Of a stretch of 64,000 nucleotides of DNA, positions 25,968-33,926 are shown in pieces. The notes below the pieces were generated by a model, which saw only the letters and a list, made by a program, of their open reading frames with translations, ran no database searches and was not told the DNA's origin. Position 1 is the first letter of the stretch; the number at the start of each line of letters is the position of its first letter. Source of the DNA: DASYLJ01 sp036009625 (GTDB lineage: Bacteria; Desulfobacterota; Binatia; DP-6); contig DASYLJ010000092.1 in the NCBI GenBank assembly GCA_036009625.1, positions 12,504-76,503 of the forward strand. Reading direction: 5' to 3'. Made by a program: the position numbers and the translations under genes.

Positions 25968-26301
25968 GGAAAACCTCCCGTGAGAGCGGACTTGCTATCG
26001 ATCCGTCTACGACGCCACGCCCGCCCCGTATACCAGGGGCGGTGTCGCCGGGAACAAGAGGGGTGCGAATTCGCAGGGTGTCGGGTGGCACTGGCTGGCC
26101 GGGTCGGCCGCGTCGGCGACGCGGGAGCCGATGTGGACGGCGAGGCCCTGCACGTCGTCGTCGTTCAACATGTCGGCGAAGGGGACCGTGGCCAGCACGC
26201 GATCCTGCTTCTGCAACGACGACGAGACCGTCGTCCCGAGCACGGCGCCGTCGGCGTAGACGCCGCTGAGCGATGGACGGAACGACGTTCCGACGAGCCG
26301 C
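25968..26301. other. 334-bp region between exported genes
   Basis: It holds the ribosome-binding site of the gene starting at 25967 and, on the minus strand, an orphan stretch with coding-like codon use (see the separate entry). No hairpin or promoter stands out. Confidence 0.5.
26007..26295 (-). pseudogene. Orphan coding-like remnant without start codon
   Basis: A minus-strand frame ending at TAG 26007 encodes about 95 plausible residues, among them VYADGAVLGTTVSSSLQK, VPFADMLNDDDVQ and HIGSRVADAAD, with high third-position GC. No ATG, GTG or TTG with a ribosome-binding site precedes the protein-like part. Upstream the frame runs into the end of the ELWxxDGT gene, where the translation becomes low-quality. 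It is most simply the 3' remnant of a deleted gene; a short gene with a non-standard start is the alternative. Confidence 0.4.
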
Positions 26302-29300
26302 TCAGGGGTAGCGGAGGCCCTTCCGGGTCTGGCGGAGGGTGACGGTGCCGCCCGTGCACCGCGCGTCACCGAGCGCCGCGATCACCCGCAGCGAGCCGGC
26401 CGCCAGTGCGAGCGGGTCGCCCGATGCGGTCAGCTCGAGGCGGCCGCCGCGGCGGAGGCGGAGACGCAAGCGGTCGATGCCGGCGGCGCTGGCGACCGAG
26501 CCGTCGTTCCGGAAGTGCCGGTTCGACGCGTTGCCGTCGAAGGCGGCGGCCGGGATGTGCGCGCAACGCACACCGCCGCCGCTCTCGAGCTGCAGGACGA
26601 CGTCACCCGCGGGCAGTGCGTCGGCGGCGAGCCGCCCGCCGAACGAGAGCCGGTTCTTCGTCACGCGGGCCTCGCCGAGGGACAGCGCCGCGGGGGCGAT
26701 GCAGCACGCCGGATCGGCGAGGTCGACGAGGCCATCGCCATCGTCGTCCTGGCAGTTGCCGCAGATCTCGACGGGTGGGGGTAGGGTGCTCGACGTCGTG
26801 GTGGTGGTGCTCGTCGACGTCGAGCTCGTCGTCGACGTCGTCGTCAGCAGGAGGGTGGTCGTGGTGGTCGTGGTGGTGGTGGTGCTGCTGGTCGTGCTCG
26901 ACGTGGTGGTGGTCGTCGTCGTGCTCGTGGTCGTCGTGGTGGTCGTGCTGCTCGTCGAAACGCCCGGCTCGACGTGGCACATGGCATCGCAGCCGTCGCC
27001 GTCGTCGGCATTGCCGTCGTCGCAGGACTCACCCGGATTCTGCACGCCATTGCCGCACGGAGTGACGGCCCACAGCTCCTCACCGGTGCGACCGTCCTCC
27101 GCATAGAAGAAGAGCGTGCCGTCCACCTCGGCGAGCGACTCGGGGTAGCTGCTGGCGATGGGATTGATGTTGCGCACGATGGCGGTGCCGGCGGTGGTGC
27201 CGTCGCTGCGCCAGAGCTCGTAGCCGAAGCTCGGCGTCTGGCCGCTGAAGAAGAGGACGTTGCCGATGGCCTTGAAGAAGGACGGCACGGTGACGTCGGT
27301 GGGGTCGATGTCGCGCACCAGTACCGTACCCTCCTCGGTGCCGTCGCTGCGCCAGAGCTCGAAGCCCGACTGGCCGTCCGTGGCCCAGAACATCAGCAGT
27401 CCGCCGACGTTCGTGAGGCGGCCTGGCATACCGTCGGCGGGACCGGGGTCGATGTCCTTCACGAGTCGCGCGGTATTCCCTTCGGCGATCCACAACTCGC
27501 GACCGATGTTCGTCTTCCGAGTGAAGAAGAGCGCGTCACCGACGGCGACCAGCTCGTCCGGACGTCCGTTCGGGAGCACGGTGGTCACCTGGCTCAGGTC
27601 TGCGGCGAGGCGCCACAACTCGCCGCCGTGCGCACGGAAGTACAGCGAGTCGCCCACCGCGGTGAGCAGATCCGGCGGTGGCGGAGACGGGCGGAAGTCG
27701 AGGATGGGATGGCTTCCCTCCAGCGTGCCGTCGCTGGCCCAGAGCTTCGTGGTCGAGCGCGTCAACGAGTAGTCACCGTCGCCGACGAAGAAGAGCGTGT
27801 CCCCGACCAGCGTGAAGTCGTGGGCCATCGAGCCGCGCTCACCAGGGACGATGTCGAGCGGAACCGTACCCTCCTCGGTGCCGTCGCTCACCCACATTTC
27901 CGGGCCGACGTCCGGCCGGTAGGCCTGGAAGTAGAGTCGATCGCCGATGGCGGTCAGCGACGAGAGATTGGAGCCTTCCCACCCCGGGTTGATGTCGCGC
28001 ACGAGACGTGTGCCGTCCTCGGTGCCGTCGCTGGCCCACAGCTCGTAGCCGGCGTCGGCGGTGTACGCCGCGAAGAAGAGCGTCCCGGCGACGTCGGTCA
28101 GGTGGTACGGGAAGGCATCGGTGACGCCCGGGCTGATGTCGCGCACGAGACGTGTGCCGTCCTCGGTGCCGTCGCTGACCCAGAGCTCGCTCCCGAAGTC
28201 GGGATGCTCGGCGCGGAAGAAGAGTCGACCGCCGGAGCCGGTGAGATCGTACGGCTCCGCGTCGCCGGGGCCGGGGAAGACGTCGCGCACCAGGTACGGG
28301 ACGCCGTGGGGCGAGCGGGCGGGGGCGGGAAGCGGGATCATCGTGGTGCTGCACGTCGTGCCATGGGTTCCGCAGTCGAGTACCCAGAGCTGCGTGCCGT
28401 TGGTGCCGTCGTCGGCGGCGAAGAAGAGGCGCTCGTCGATGCGCAGGACGTCGTGCGGATACGAGCCGCCGCTCGGGTTCAGATCGGCGATCAGGATCGT
28501 GTCGCCGCTGCTGACGTCGTGGAGCCACAGCTCCTCGCCGTGCGTGCCGTCGTCGGCGGTGAAGACCACGCGCCCGAGCAGGTTGCGCAGGTTGGCGGGA
28601 TTCGAGCCGCCGAACGGACTGACGTCGGCCACCTGTGCGGTGGTTTCGGGCGTGCCGCTGGTGCGCCACAGCTCGGTGCCGGTGACGCCGTCGTCAGCGC
28701 GGAAGAAGAGCGTACCGCCGATGGCGAGCAGTCCGTTCGGATAGGAGCCGCCGTTCGGGTTGAGATCGACGACCGGCATGGTGCCGTCCGTCGTACCGTC
28801 GCTGCGCCACAGCTCCGGGCCGGTGCCGTCGTCGGCACTGAAGTAGAGGTCGCCGTTCATCTGGCGGAGGTGCATGGGCCAGGCGTCGCCGCCGATGGCG
28901 ATGTCCTTCACGAGCATGGTGCCGAGCACGGTGCCGTCGCTCCGCCACAGCTCGAAGCCGGTGTCGCCGCCGTTGGCGCTGAAGTAGAGCGTGCCGTCGG
29001 CGTTCAGCATCTCGCCCGGGTTGGAGCCGCCGAGCGGCTGCAGATCGAACGGGGTGGTGCCGTCCGACGTCCCGTCGGTGATCCAGAGCTCGTTGCCCAC
29101 TGCCTGATTGATGGCGCGGAAGAAGGCGACGTCGCCGATGCCCGTGATGGCGGCGGGCGTCAGGTCGTGGAAGACGAAGCCCGGATCGATGTCGGCGACG
29201 AGCGTCGTGCCGTCGGCGGTGAGGTCGCTCTTCCAGAGCTGTCCGCGGCCGTCGCTGAAGACGACCCCGCCGAGGCCGGCCTTGATCCCGTAGGGATAGA

Positions 29301-29631
29301 AGGGCAGCTCCTTGACGACGACGGTGCCTTCGGGCGTGCCGTCGCTGGTCCAGAGCGCGCCGCGCGTGGAGAACACCAGGCGGTCGTCGGTGGCGTAGAG
29401 CTCGACGTCGAGCCCGAGCCCGTCGCGCAACAGCGTCGTGCCCTGGGCCGTGCCGTCGCTGGTCCAGACCTTCCAGCCGCCGCTCTCGGCGGCGTAGGTG
29501 GCGAAGAAGAGCCGGTGGCCGACGCGGCTGAGGAAGGTGGGGCTCGGTCCCCCGTCCGGAAGGACCGCGGCGCGTGCCGGAACCGTGGCGAGGACGAGGA
29601 CGACGGCGAGCAGACGGACGAATGACGGCAT
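26302..29631 (-). CDS. Exported ELWxxDGT-repeat surface protein
   Basis: 1109 residues from ATG 29631 (a TTG 21 bp upstream is rejected) with a signal peptide. About 18 units of roughly 48 residues carry the ELWxSDGTxxGT signature, the repeat known from large secreted proteins, here probably forming a propeller or solenoid. Then come a myxobacterial-type Cys repeat (CGNGVQNPGESCDDGN), a T/S linker, a second Cys block (CGNCQDDDGDGLVDL) and a beta-rich C-terminal domain with conserved Cys. The acidic DDGDG loops suggest calcium binding. Probably a surface adhesin-like protein; its ligand is unknown. Confidence 0.88.
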   Translation of the reverse strand: MPSFVRLLAVVLVLATVPARAAVLPDGGPSPTFLSRVGHRLFFATYAAESGGWKVWTSDGTAQGTTLLRDGLGLDVELYATDDRLVFSTRGALWTSDGTPEGTVVVKELPFYPYGIKAGLGGVVFSDGRGQLWKSDLTADGTTLVADIDPGFVFHDLTPAAITGIGDVAFFRAINQAVGNELWITDGTSDGTTPFDLQPLGGSNPGEMLNADGTLYFSANGGDTGFELWRSDGTVLGTMLVKDIAIGGDAWPMHLRQMNGDLYFSADDGTGPELWRSDGTTDGTMPVVDLNPNGGSYPNGLLAIGGTLFFRADDGVTGTELWRTSGTPETTAQVADVSPFGGSNPANLRNLLGRVVFTADDGTHGEELWLHDVSSGDTILIADLNPSGGSYPHDVLRIDERLFFAADDGTNGTQLWVLDCGTHGTTCSTTMIPLPAPARSPHGVPYLVRDVFPGPGDAEPYDLTGSGGRLFFRAEHPDFGSELWVSDGTEDGTRLVRDISPGVTDAFPYHLTDVAGTLFFAAYTADAGYELWASDGTEDGTRLVRDINPGWEGSNLSSLTAIGDRLYFQAYRPDVGPEMWVSDGTEEGTVPLDIVPGERGSMAHDFTLVGDTLFFVGDGDYSLTRSTTKLWASDGTLEGSHPILDFRPSPPPPDLLTAVGDSLYFRAHGGELWRLAADLSQVTTVLPNGRPDELVAVGDALFFTRKTNIGRELWIAEGNTARLVKDIDPGPADGMPGRLTNVGGLLMFWATDGQSGFELWRSDGTEEGTVLVRDIDPTDVTVPSFFKAIGNVLFFSGQTPSFGYELWRSDGTTAGTAIVRNINPIASSYPESLAEVDGTLFFYAEDGRTGEELWAVTPCGNGVQNPGESCDDGNADDGDGCDAMCHVEPGVSTSSTTTTTTTSTTTTTTTSSTTSSTTTTTTTTTTLLLTTTSTTSSTSTSTTTTTSSTLPPPVEICGNCQDDDGDGLVDLADPACCIAPAALSLGEARVTKNRLSFGGRLAADALPAGDVVLQLESGGGVRCAHIPAAAFDGNASNRHFRNDGSVASAAGIDRLRLRLRRGGRLELTASGDPLALAAGSLRVIAALGDARCTGGTVTLRQTRKGLRYP
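26775..26965 (-). repeat. Thr/Ser-coding linker in the ELWxxDGT protein
   Basis: Almost pure ACC/ACG and AGC/TCG codons on the minus strand, between two Cys-rich repeats. Short runs of ACC and ACG triplets could allow replication slippage. Confidence 0.8.
27090..29560 (-). repeat. ~18 ELWxxDGT repeats
   Basis: Units of about 140-150 bp encode ELWxSDGTxxGT followed by a VxDIxPGxxxSxPxxL strand and FFxAxDG. The best-preserved copies are in the middle and near the 5' end; copies near residues 700-740 are degenerate. Confidence 0.85.
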
Positions 29632-29871
29632 GGCTGCTCGTTGCGTGAGCAAGGGCCATGCCTCGCGCCCGACGCGCCCCGGGTGCCCTGGGAGGGCTCA
29701 GGAGCGGACGAAGGTCGTAGCCGGCCGCCCGGAGGTCGTGCCGCGATCGCGCAATGCCGTCACGGTGTGCAGATGGACAAGCAAGCGCGGGGAGATGCGG
29801 ACAGACTACCTCGCCGAGCGATTGGACCGGCAGATCATCCCGCAAGCTAGCCGAGAGAGCGGGTCACACGC

Positions 29872-29903
29872 GATGCCCCGCGCCCGGTCGGGCGCGGGGC
29901 ATC
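29872..29903 (-). terminator. Strong hairpin after the T/S-linker surface gene
   Basis: A perfect 14-bp stem (GATGCCCCGCGCCC pairing with GGGCGCGGGGCATC) closes a GGTC loop, 7 bases beyond the stop of the minus-strand gene. No U-tract follows, so it is terminator-like by position and stability only. Confidence 0.6.
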
Positions 29904-29910
29904 GTCGATA

Positions 29911-31440
29911 TCAGGAGCTTCCGCCGAAGAGGCAGACGCAGTCGTCCATGCAGATACCGTCCGGCGGGCACGTGGATCCCGGCGGATCGCATTCCTCGCC
30001 GTCCTCGAGCTCGTTGTTGCCGCAGATCGCCACCGGCACCGTGCTGCTCGTGGTGGTGGTCGTCGGGTTCGGGATCGTCGGGGCCGTGGACGTGGTGGAC
30101 GTCGAGGTCGAGGTGGTGGACGAGGACGTCGTGGTCGTGGGCGCCGTCGAGGTGGTGGACGTCGAGGTCGAGGTGGTCGTCGTCGGGGCCGTGGACGAGG
30201 TGGACGTCGAAGTCGACGAGGTGGTCGACGAGGAGGACGTCGTGGTCGTGGGCGCCGTCGAGGTGGTCGACGTGGAGGTCGAGGTCGTCGTCGGGGCCGT
30301 GGACGAGCTGGACGTCGAGGTCGACGAGGTGGACGACGAGGAGGACGTCGTGGTCGTCGGTGCCGTCGAGGTGGTCGACGTCGACGACGAGGTGGTCGTG
30401 GTCGGTGCCGTCGTCGAGGTCGAGGACGACGTCGTGGTCGTCATCGACGAAGACGTCGAGGTCGTGGGCGCCGTCGAGGACGTGGAGGACGAACTCGATG
30501 TCGTCGACGTGGTGGTCGTCGTCGACGAGGTCGTCGTGGCCGGCGCGATGAAGTGACAGGTGGCGTCGCAGACGACACCATCCGGCGGGTCGCAGTCCTC
30601 GTGCGCCTCGACGATCGCATTGCCGCACACCTCGCGCGAGAAGGTGGTGGAGTGGTCGGTGTTGATGCTGCCGCCGATGAACTGGCCGATACCGATGAAG
30701 TTGCGTCCGAAGGCGAGCCGCGCGTTCGGTCCGAACAGTGTGATCGTCGCCGCCGATCCGGCCCCGAAGCGGCCGACCGTCCCGCCCAGGTTGACGACCA
30801 CCTGCTCCGGGGTGACGGGGGCAAGGGCGCCGAAGAAGGAGCCGTTGCCGAGGCGCAGCGTGCCCTTGATGTTGATCACGACCGGGCCGGTCACCACGAT
30901 GCGGCCATTGCGGGCCGTCTGCAGCGCGCGCATCTCGTAGGTGCCGCCGCTGAGGGTGAGCGTCATGCCGGACTGCACCACGACGTTGCCGTAGGCGCCC
31001 GGCGGCAGCGTCAGGTTGCCCGCCGCAACGAACGAGCCCGTGCCCGGCGCGAAGACCGGCAAGGTCGGCAGCGGGGCGATGAGCGGGAGCGCCCCGGTGG
31101 GCTGCGGTCCGACGCCGTTGATGGTGAGCGACGTCACCGGCGTGAGGAGGCGATTGGCGTAGAGATCGAACAGCGTGATCCGGTCGCCGCGCATCGAGTC
31201 GGCGACGACGGTCGTGCCGGTCGCGAACACGCTGCCGCGTCCGACCACCAGCGCGATGCCCGCCGGCTCGTTCACGCCGATGTTGCCCGACGTGACGGTG
31301 GCGAGATCCTTCAGGTGGACGCGGTCGATCCCCAGAAGGGTGTAGTCGTCCAGGTTCCGTGACGGGCCTGCTGCCCAGGCACCGCCCACGCCGGTGATGG
31401 TGGCGATCATCGCCACCAGGATCGCGAGTGTCCTCCGCAT
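29911..31440 (-). CDS. Exported surface protein with PGxYGNVVV domain and long T/S linker
   Basis: 509 residues from ATG 31440, with GGAGG at 6 bases. A signal peptide precedes a beta-rich domain at about 25-265 with SGNIGVNEPAG, LTLPPGAYGNVVVQSG, LTLSGGTYEMRAL and INIKGTLRLGNGSFFG. The same motif set occurs in the DUF3494 protein at 44434-46422. A Cys repeat (CGNAIVEAHEDCDPPDG) precedes, and another (CGNNELEDGEECDPPG) follows, a Thr/Ser linker of about 170 residues. This looks like a stalked surface protein. The function of the N-terminal domain is not known to me. Confidence 0.8.
   Translation of the reverse strand: MRRTLAILVAMIATITGVGGAWAAGPSRNLDDYTLLGIDRVHLKDLATVTSGNIGVNEPAGIALVVGRGSVFATGTTVVADSMRGDRITLFDLYANRLLTPVTSLTINGVGPQPTGALPLIAPLPTLPVFAPGTGSFVAAGNLTLPPGAYGNVVVQSGMTLTLSGGTYEMRALQTARNGRIVVTGPVVINIKGTLRLGNGSFFGALAPVTPEQVVVNLGGTVGRFGAGSAATITLFGPNARLAFGRNFIGIGQFIGGSINTDHSTTFSREVCGNAIVEAHEDCDPPDGVVCDATCHFIAPATTTSSTTTTTSTTSSSSSTSSTAPTTSTSSSMTTTTSSSTSTTAPTTTTSSSTSTTSTAPTTTTSSSSSTSSTSTSSSSTAPTTTSTSTSTTSTAPTTTTSSSSTTSSTSTSTSSTAPTTTTSTSTSTTSTAPTTTTSSSTTSTSTSTTSTAPTIPNPTTTTTSSTVPVAICGNNELEDGEECDPPGSTCPPDGICMDDCVCLFGGSS
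30030..30545 (-). repeat. 516-bp Thr/Ser-coding low-complexity tract
   Basis: On the minus strand, ACGACG, TCGACG and TCCAGC triplet variants repeat, with a higher-order unit ending in GCGCCC/GCCCCG (Ala-Pro). Several near-identical sub-blocks of about 75-80 bp encode TSSTAPTTTTS-like units, which points to internal duplication. A hot spot for slippage and assembly error. Confidence 0.85.
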
Positions 31441-31602
31441 CCTCAACCTCCACACTTCCCGCGATGCCATGACGACATCGTCCGCGAATGATCCTTACAA
31501 GGGCACGACCATATTGAAAGCAGTTTCTCGTTTTTCTGGGTGTCAAGATGATGGCTCGATCGCGTGGCCTCCTGGATGAGGAGTGGGCAGAATGCCCCGA
31601 AC

Positions 31603-32454
31603 ATGAGAATCGCATACTTCACCGGCGGGGCCGTCGGCGCCGGCCACCTCGTGCGCGGCGTCGCGCTGGGCAGGGCGCTCCGTCGCGCCGGGATCGCGGC
31701 AGAGTACCGGATGTTCGGGCCGGCGCTTCCGTTCCCGATCGCGGGCGCCCTCGACTACGAGGTGGTCGCGCTGGACGCGGCGGAACTCCGCGATCCCGTT
31801 CGTGCCCGTGCCGGTGGTCTCGCGTCGGCCCTCGGGCGCTTCGCCCCGCAGCTGCTCGTCGTCGATCTGTTCTGGGCACCGCTGCGGCACATCCTGCCTC
31901 TCGCCGACTGCGAGGCGTGGCTCCTGGTGCGCTCCGTTCCACGGGCATGGTTCGGCGGGCCACCCGACACGCGCTGGGAGCCGCGGCAGTTCCGTCGGAT
32001 CGTCGCGATCGAGCCGATGTCGCACCCCGCGGTGCGCGATCGCATCGACCCGGTCGTGGTGTGCAACCTCGACGAGACCAAGCCGCCTGGCGCCCTGCGC
32101 GCCCATCTCGGCGTTGCGGCCGGTGCGTCGCTGGTGGTGGCGACCCACGCCGGTACGGCGGGCGAGATCGACACCCTCGCCGGCGGCGGCGTCGACGTCG
32201 TCCGCTGCGATCTGTTCCAGGACGCTGCGCTCTTCCCCCTAGCGGAATGGCTCGGCGACGCCGATCGAGTGATCGCCGGTGCGGGGTACAACAGCTTCTG
32301 GGAAGCGCGTTGGCTGGGATGGGCCGAGCGCACCACCTTCATGCCGTTCGCGCGGGCGATCGACGACCAACGGTGGCGGGTCGCCACGTGCCGCACGTAC
32401 CCGATGCAGGCGAACGGGGCGGACACGATCGCCGGGTGGGTCCGCACCGGCTGA
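31603..32454 (+). CDS. GT-B glycosyltransferase-like protein
   Basis: 283 residues from ATG 31603. The N-terminal MRIAYFTGGAVGAGHLVRGV has the glycine-rich GGxxGAGH loop of MurG-like GT-B enzymes. The C-terminal half has VVATHAGTAGEIDTL and an ADRVIAGAGYNSFWEARWLG motif, close to the donor-binding GAGYNSxxE seen in UDP-sugar glycosyltransferases. It is shorter than MurG (about 355 residues). Acceptor and donor sugars cannot be told. It is divergent from the T/S-linker surface protein, so decorating that linker is an attractive but unproven role. Confidence 0.7.
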   Translation: MRIAYFTGGAVGAGHLVRGVALGRALRRAGIAAEYRMFGPALPFPIAGALDYEVVALDAAELRDPVRARAGGLASALGRFAPQLLVVDLFWAPLRHILPLADCEAWLLVRSVPRAWFGGPPDTRWEPRQFRRIVAIEPMSHPAVRDRIDPVVVCNLDETKPPGALRAHLGVAAGASLVVATHAGTAGEIDTLAGGGVDVVRCDLFQDAALFPLAEWLGDADRVIAGAGYNSFWEARWLGWAERTTFMPFARAIDDQRWRVATCRTYPMQANGADTIAGWVRTG

Positions 32455-32492
32455 CCATTGCTGTTCCGTCGGCACGCCGGCATGAGGGAGCC

Positions 32493-33197
32493 ATGGAGTC
32501 ACGTTCGGAGATCGTTCTCGTCACCGGCGCCGCCGGCAACCTCGGTCGTGCCGTCGCGTCTGCGTTCGCCGGGCGCGGCGCCGCGCTGGTGTTGCTCGAC
32601 CAGCGACGTGATCTGCTGGAGAAGACGTTCGGTGCCGAGGACGACCGGCGCGTCTTCGCGCCGACCGATCTGCTCGATCAGTCGCAGATGAACGCCACCG
32701 CCGCCGCCGCGGTGGCGCGCTTCGGCCGTATCGACGTGCTGTGCAACCTGGCCGGCGGCTTCCGCATGGGCGAGGCGGTGCACGAGACGTCGGACGACAC
32801 CTGGACCTTCCTTTTCGACATCAACACGCGGACGCTGCTGCACACCGTCCGCGCCGTCGTGCCGCACATGCTCGCCGGGGGCGGTGGCAGGATCGTCAAC
32901 GTCGGCTCCGCCGCCGCGCTGCACGGCGTCGGACAGATGGGTGCCTACACCGCGGCCAAGAGCGCCGTGATCCGTCTCACCGAAGCGATGGCGGCGGAGC
33001 TGCGCGAGCGCAACGTCAACGTCAACTGCGTGCTGCCGACGGTCATCGACACGCCGGTGAACCGCGCCGCGATGCCGGACGCCGATCCGTCGCGCTGGGT
33101 GTCGCCCGACGATCTGGCGAACGTGATCCTCTTCCTGGCGTCGCCGGCGGCGCGGGCGATCCATGGTGCGGCGCTGCCGGTGTCGGGTCTCAGCTGA
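32493..33197 (+). CDS. SDR oxidoreductase
   Basis: 234 residues. The glycine motif is TGAAGNLGRA near residue 11; VLLDQRRD follows strand 2. CNLAGGF replaces NNAG, and the catalytic Ser and Tyr/Lys occur as VGSAAALHGVGQMGAYTAAK. It lacks the long C-terminal extension. It is followed 2 bp later by a second SDR on the same strand, so the pair is cotranscribed and may catalyse successive steps or form a heteromer. Confidence 0.87.
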   Translation: MESRSEIVLVTGAAGNLGRAVASAFAGRGAALVLLDQRRDLLEKTFGAEDDRRVFAPTDLLDQSQMNATAAAAVARFGRIDVLCNLAGGFRMGEAVHETSDDTWTFLFDINTRTLLHTVRAVVPHMLAGGGGRIVNVGSAAALHGVGQMGAYTAAKSAVIRLTEAMAAELRERNVNVNCVLPTVIDTPVNRAAMPDADPSRWVSPDDLANVILFLASPAARAIHGAALPVSGLS

Positions 33198-33199
33198 CG

Positions 33200-33919
33200 A
33201 TGGGCTCGAGCCTGCAGGACAAGGTGGCGATCGTCACCGGCGCCGGCCGCGGCATCGGCGCGGCGACGGCGCGGCTGTTCGCGGCCGAGGGGGCACGTGT
33301 CGTGTTGGCGAGCCGTACGGCAAGCGAGCTCGCGGAGGTTGCGGCAACGCTGAGTGCGGATCGCGTGCTGACGGTGCCGACCGACCTCGCGCGCGAAGCC
33401 GACATCGTCGCGCTGTTCCGGGCGACGCTCGAGCGCTTCGGCGACCTGCACATCGTCGTCAACAACGGTGGCGCATTCCGCGGCGCGCGGATCGAGGAGC
33501 TGGCCGTCGACGACTGGGACGCGGTGATGGCCGTGAACGCGCGCGGCACGTTCATCGCGTGCCGGGAGGCGCTGAAGCATTTCCGCGCGCTCGGCCATGG
33601 TGGGGCCATCGTCAACGTCAGCTCGCTCGGCGGCATCCGCGGGACGCCGAAGTTCGAGGGCTTCGCCGCCTACTCGGTGAGCAAGTTCGCGGTGGTCGGC
33701 ATCACCGAGTGCGTCGCCGTCGAGGCGCGTGCGCTGGGCGTGCGCGTCAACTGCGTCGCGCCGGGCGCGGTCGATACGCGCATGATGCGCGAGGCGGCGC
33801 CGTTCCTGAAGACGAAGACCGTGCCCGAGGACGTCGCGCGCTCGATCCGCTTCCTGTGCGACGAGTCCGAAGCGGGATCGATCACCGGCGCGGTGCTCGA
33901 GATCCACAGCAACGTGTGA
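33200..33919 (+). CDS. SDR oxidoreductase (paired with upstream SDR)
   Basis: 239 residues. The cofactor loop is TGAGRGIGAA, VLASRTASE follows strand 2 (Arg favouring NADP), and VNNGGAFRG, NVSSLGG and AAYSVSKFA provide the active-site Asn, Ser, Tyr and Lys. The end TGAVLEIHSNV fits the family. It starts 2 bp after the upstream SDR stop. The two SDRs differ substantially, so this is not a recent duplication. Confidence 0.88.
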   Translation: MGSSLQDKVAIVTGAGRGIGAATARLFAAEGARVVLASRTASELAEVAATLSADRVLTVPTDLAREADIVALFRATLERFGDLHIVVNNGGAFRGARIEELAVDDWDAVMAVNARGTFIACREALKHFRALGHGGAIVNVSSLGGIRGTPKFEGFAAYSVSKFAVVGITECVAVEARALGVRVNCVAPGAVDTRMMREAAPFLKTKTVPEDVARSIRFLCDESEAGSITGAVLEIHSNV

Positions 33920-33926
33920 GGCGTCG

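Noticed and set aside
30030..30545. CRISPR-like regularly spaced repeats
   Set aside because: The repeats are in-frame Thr/Ser codons inside a coding gene, have no unique spacers and no cas genes are near.
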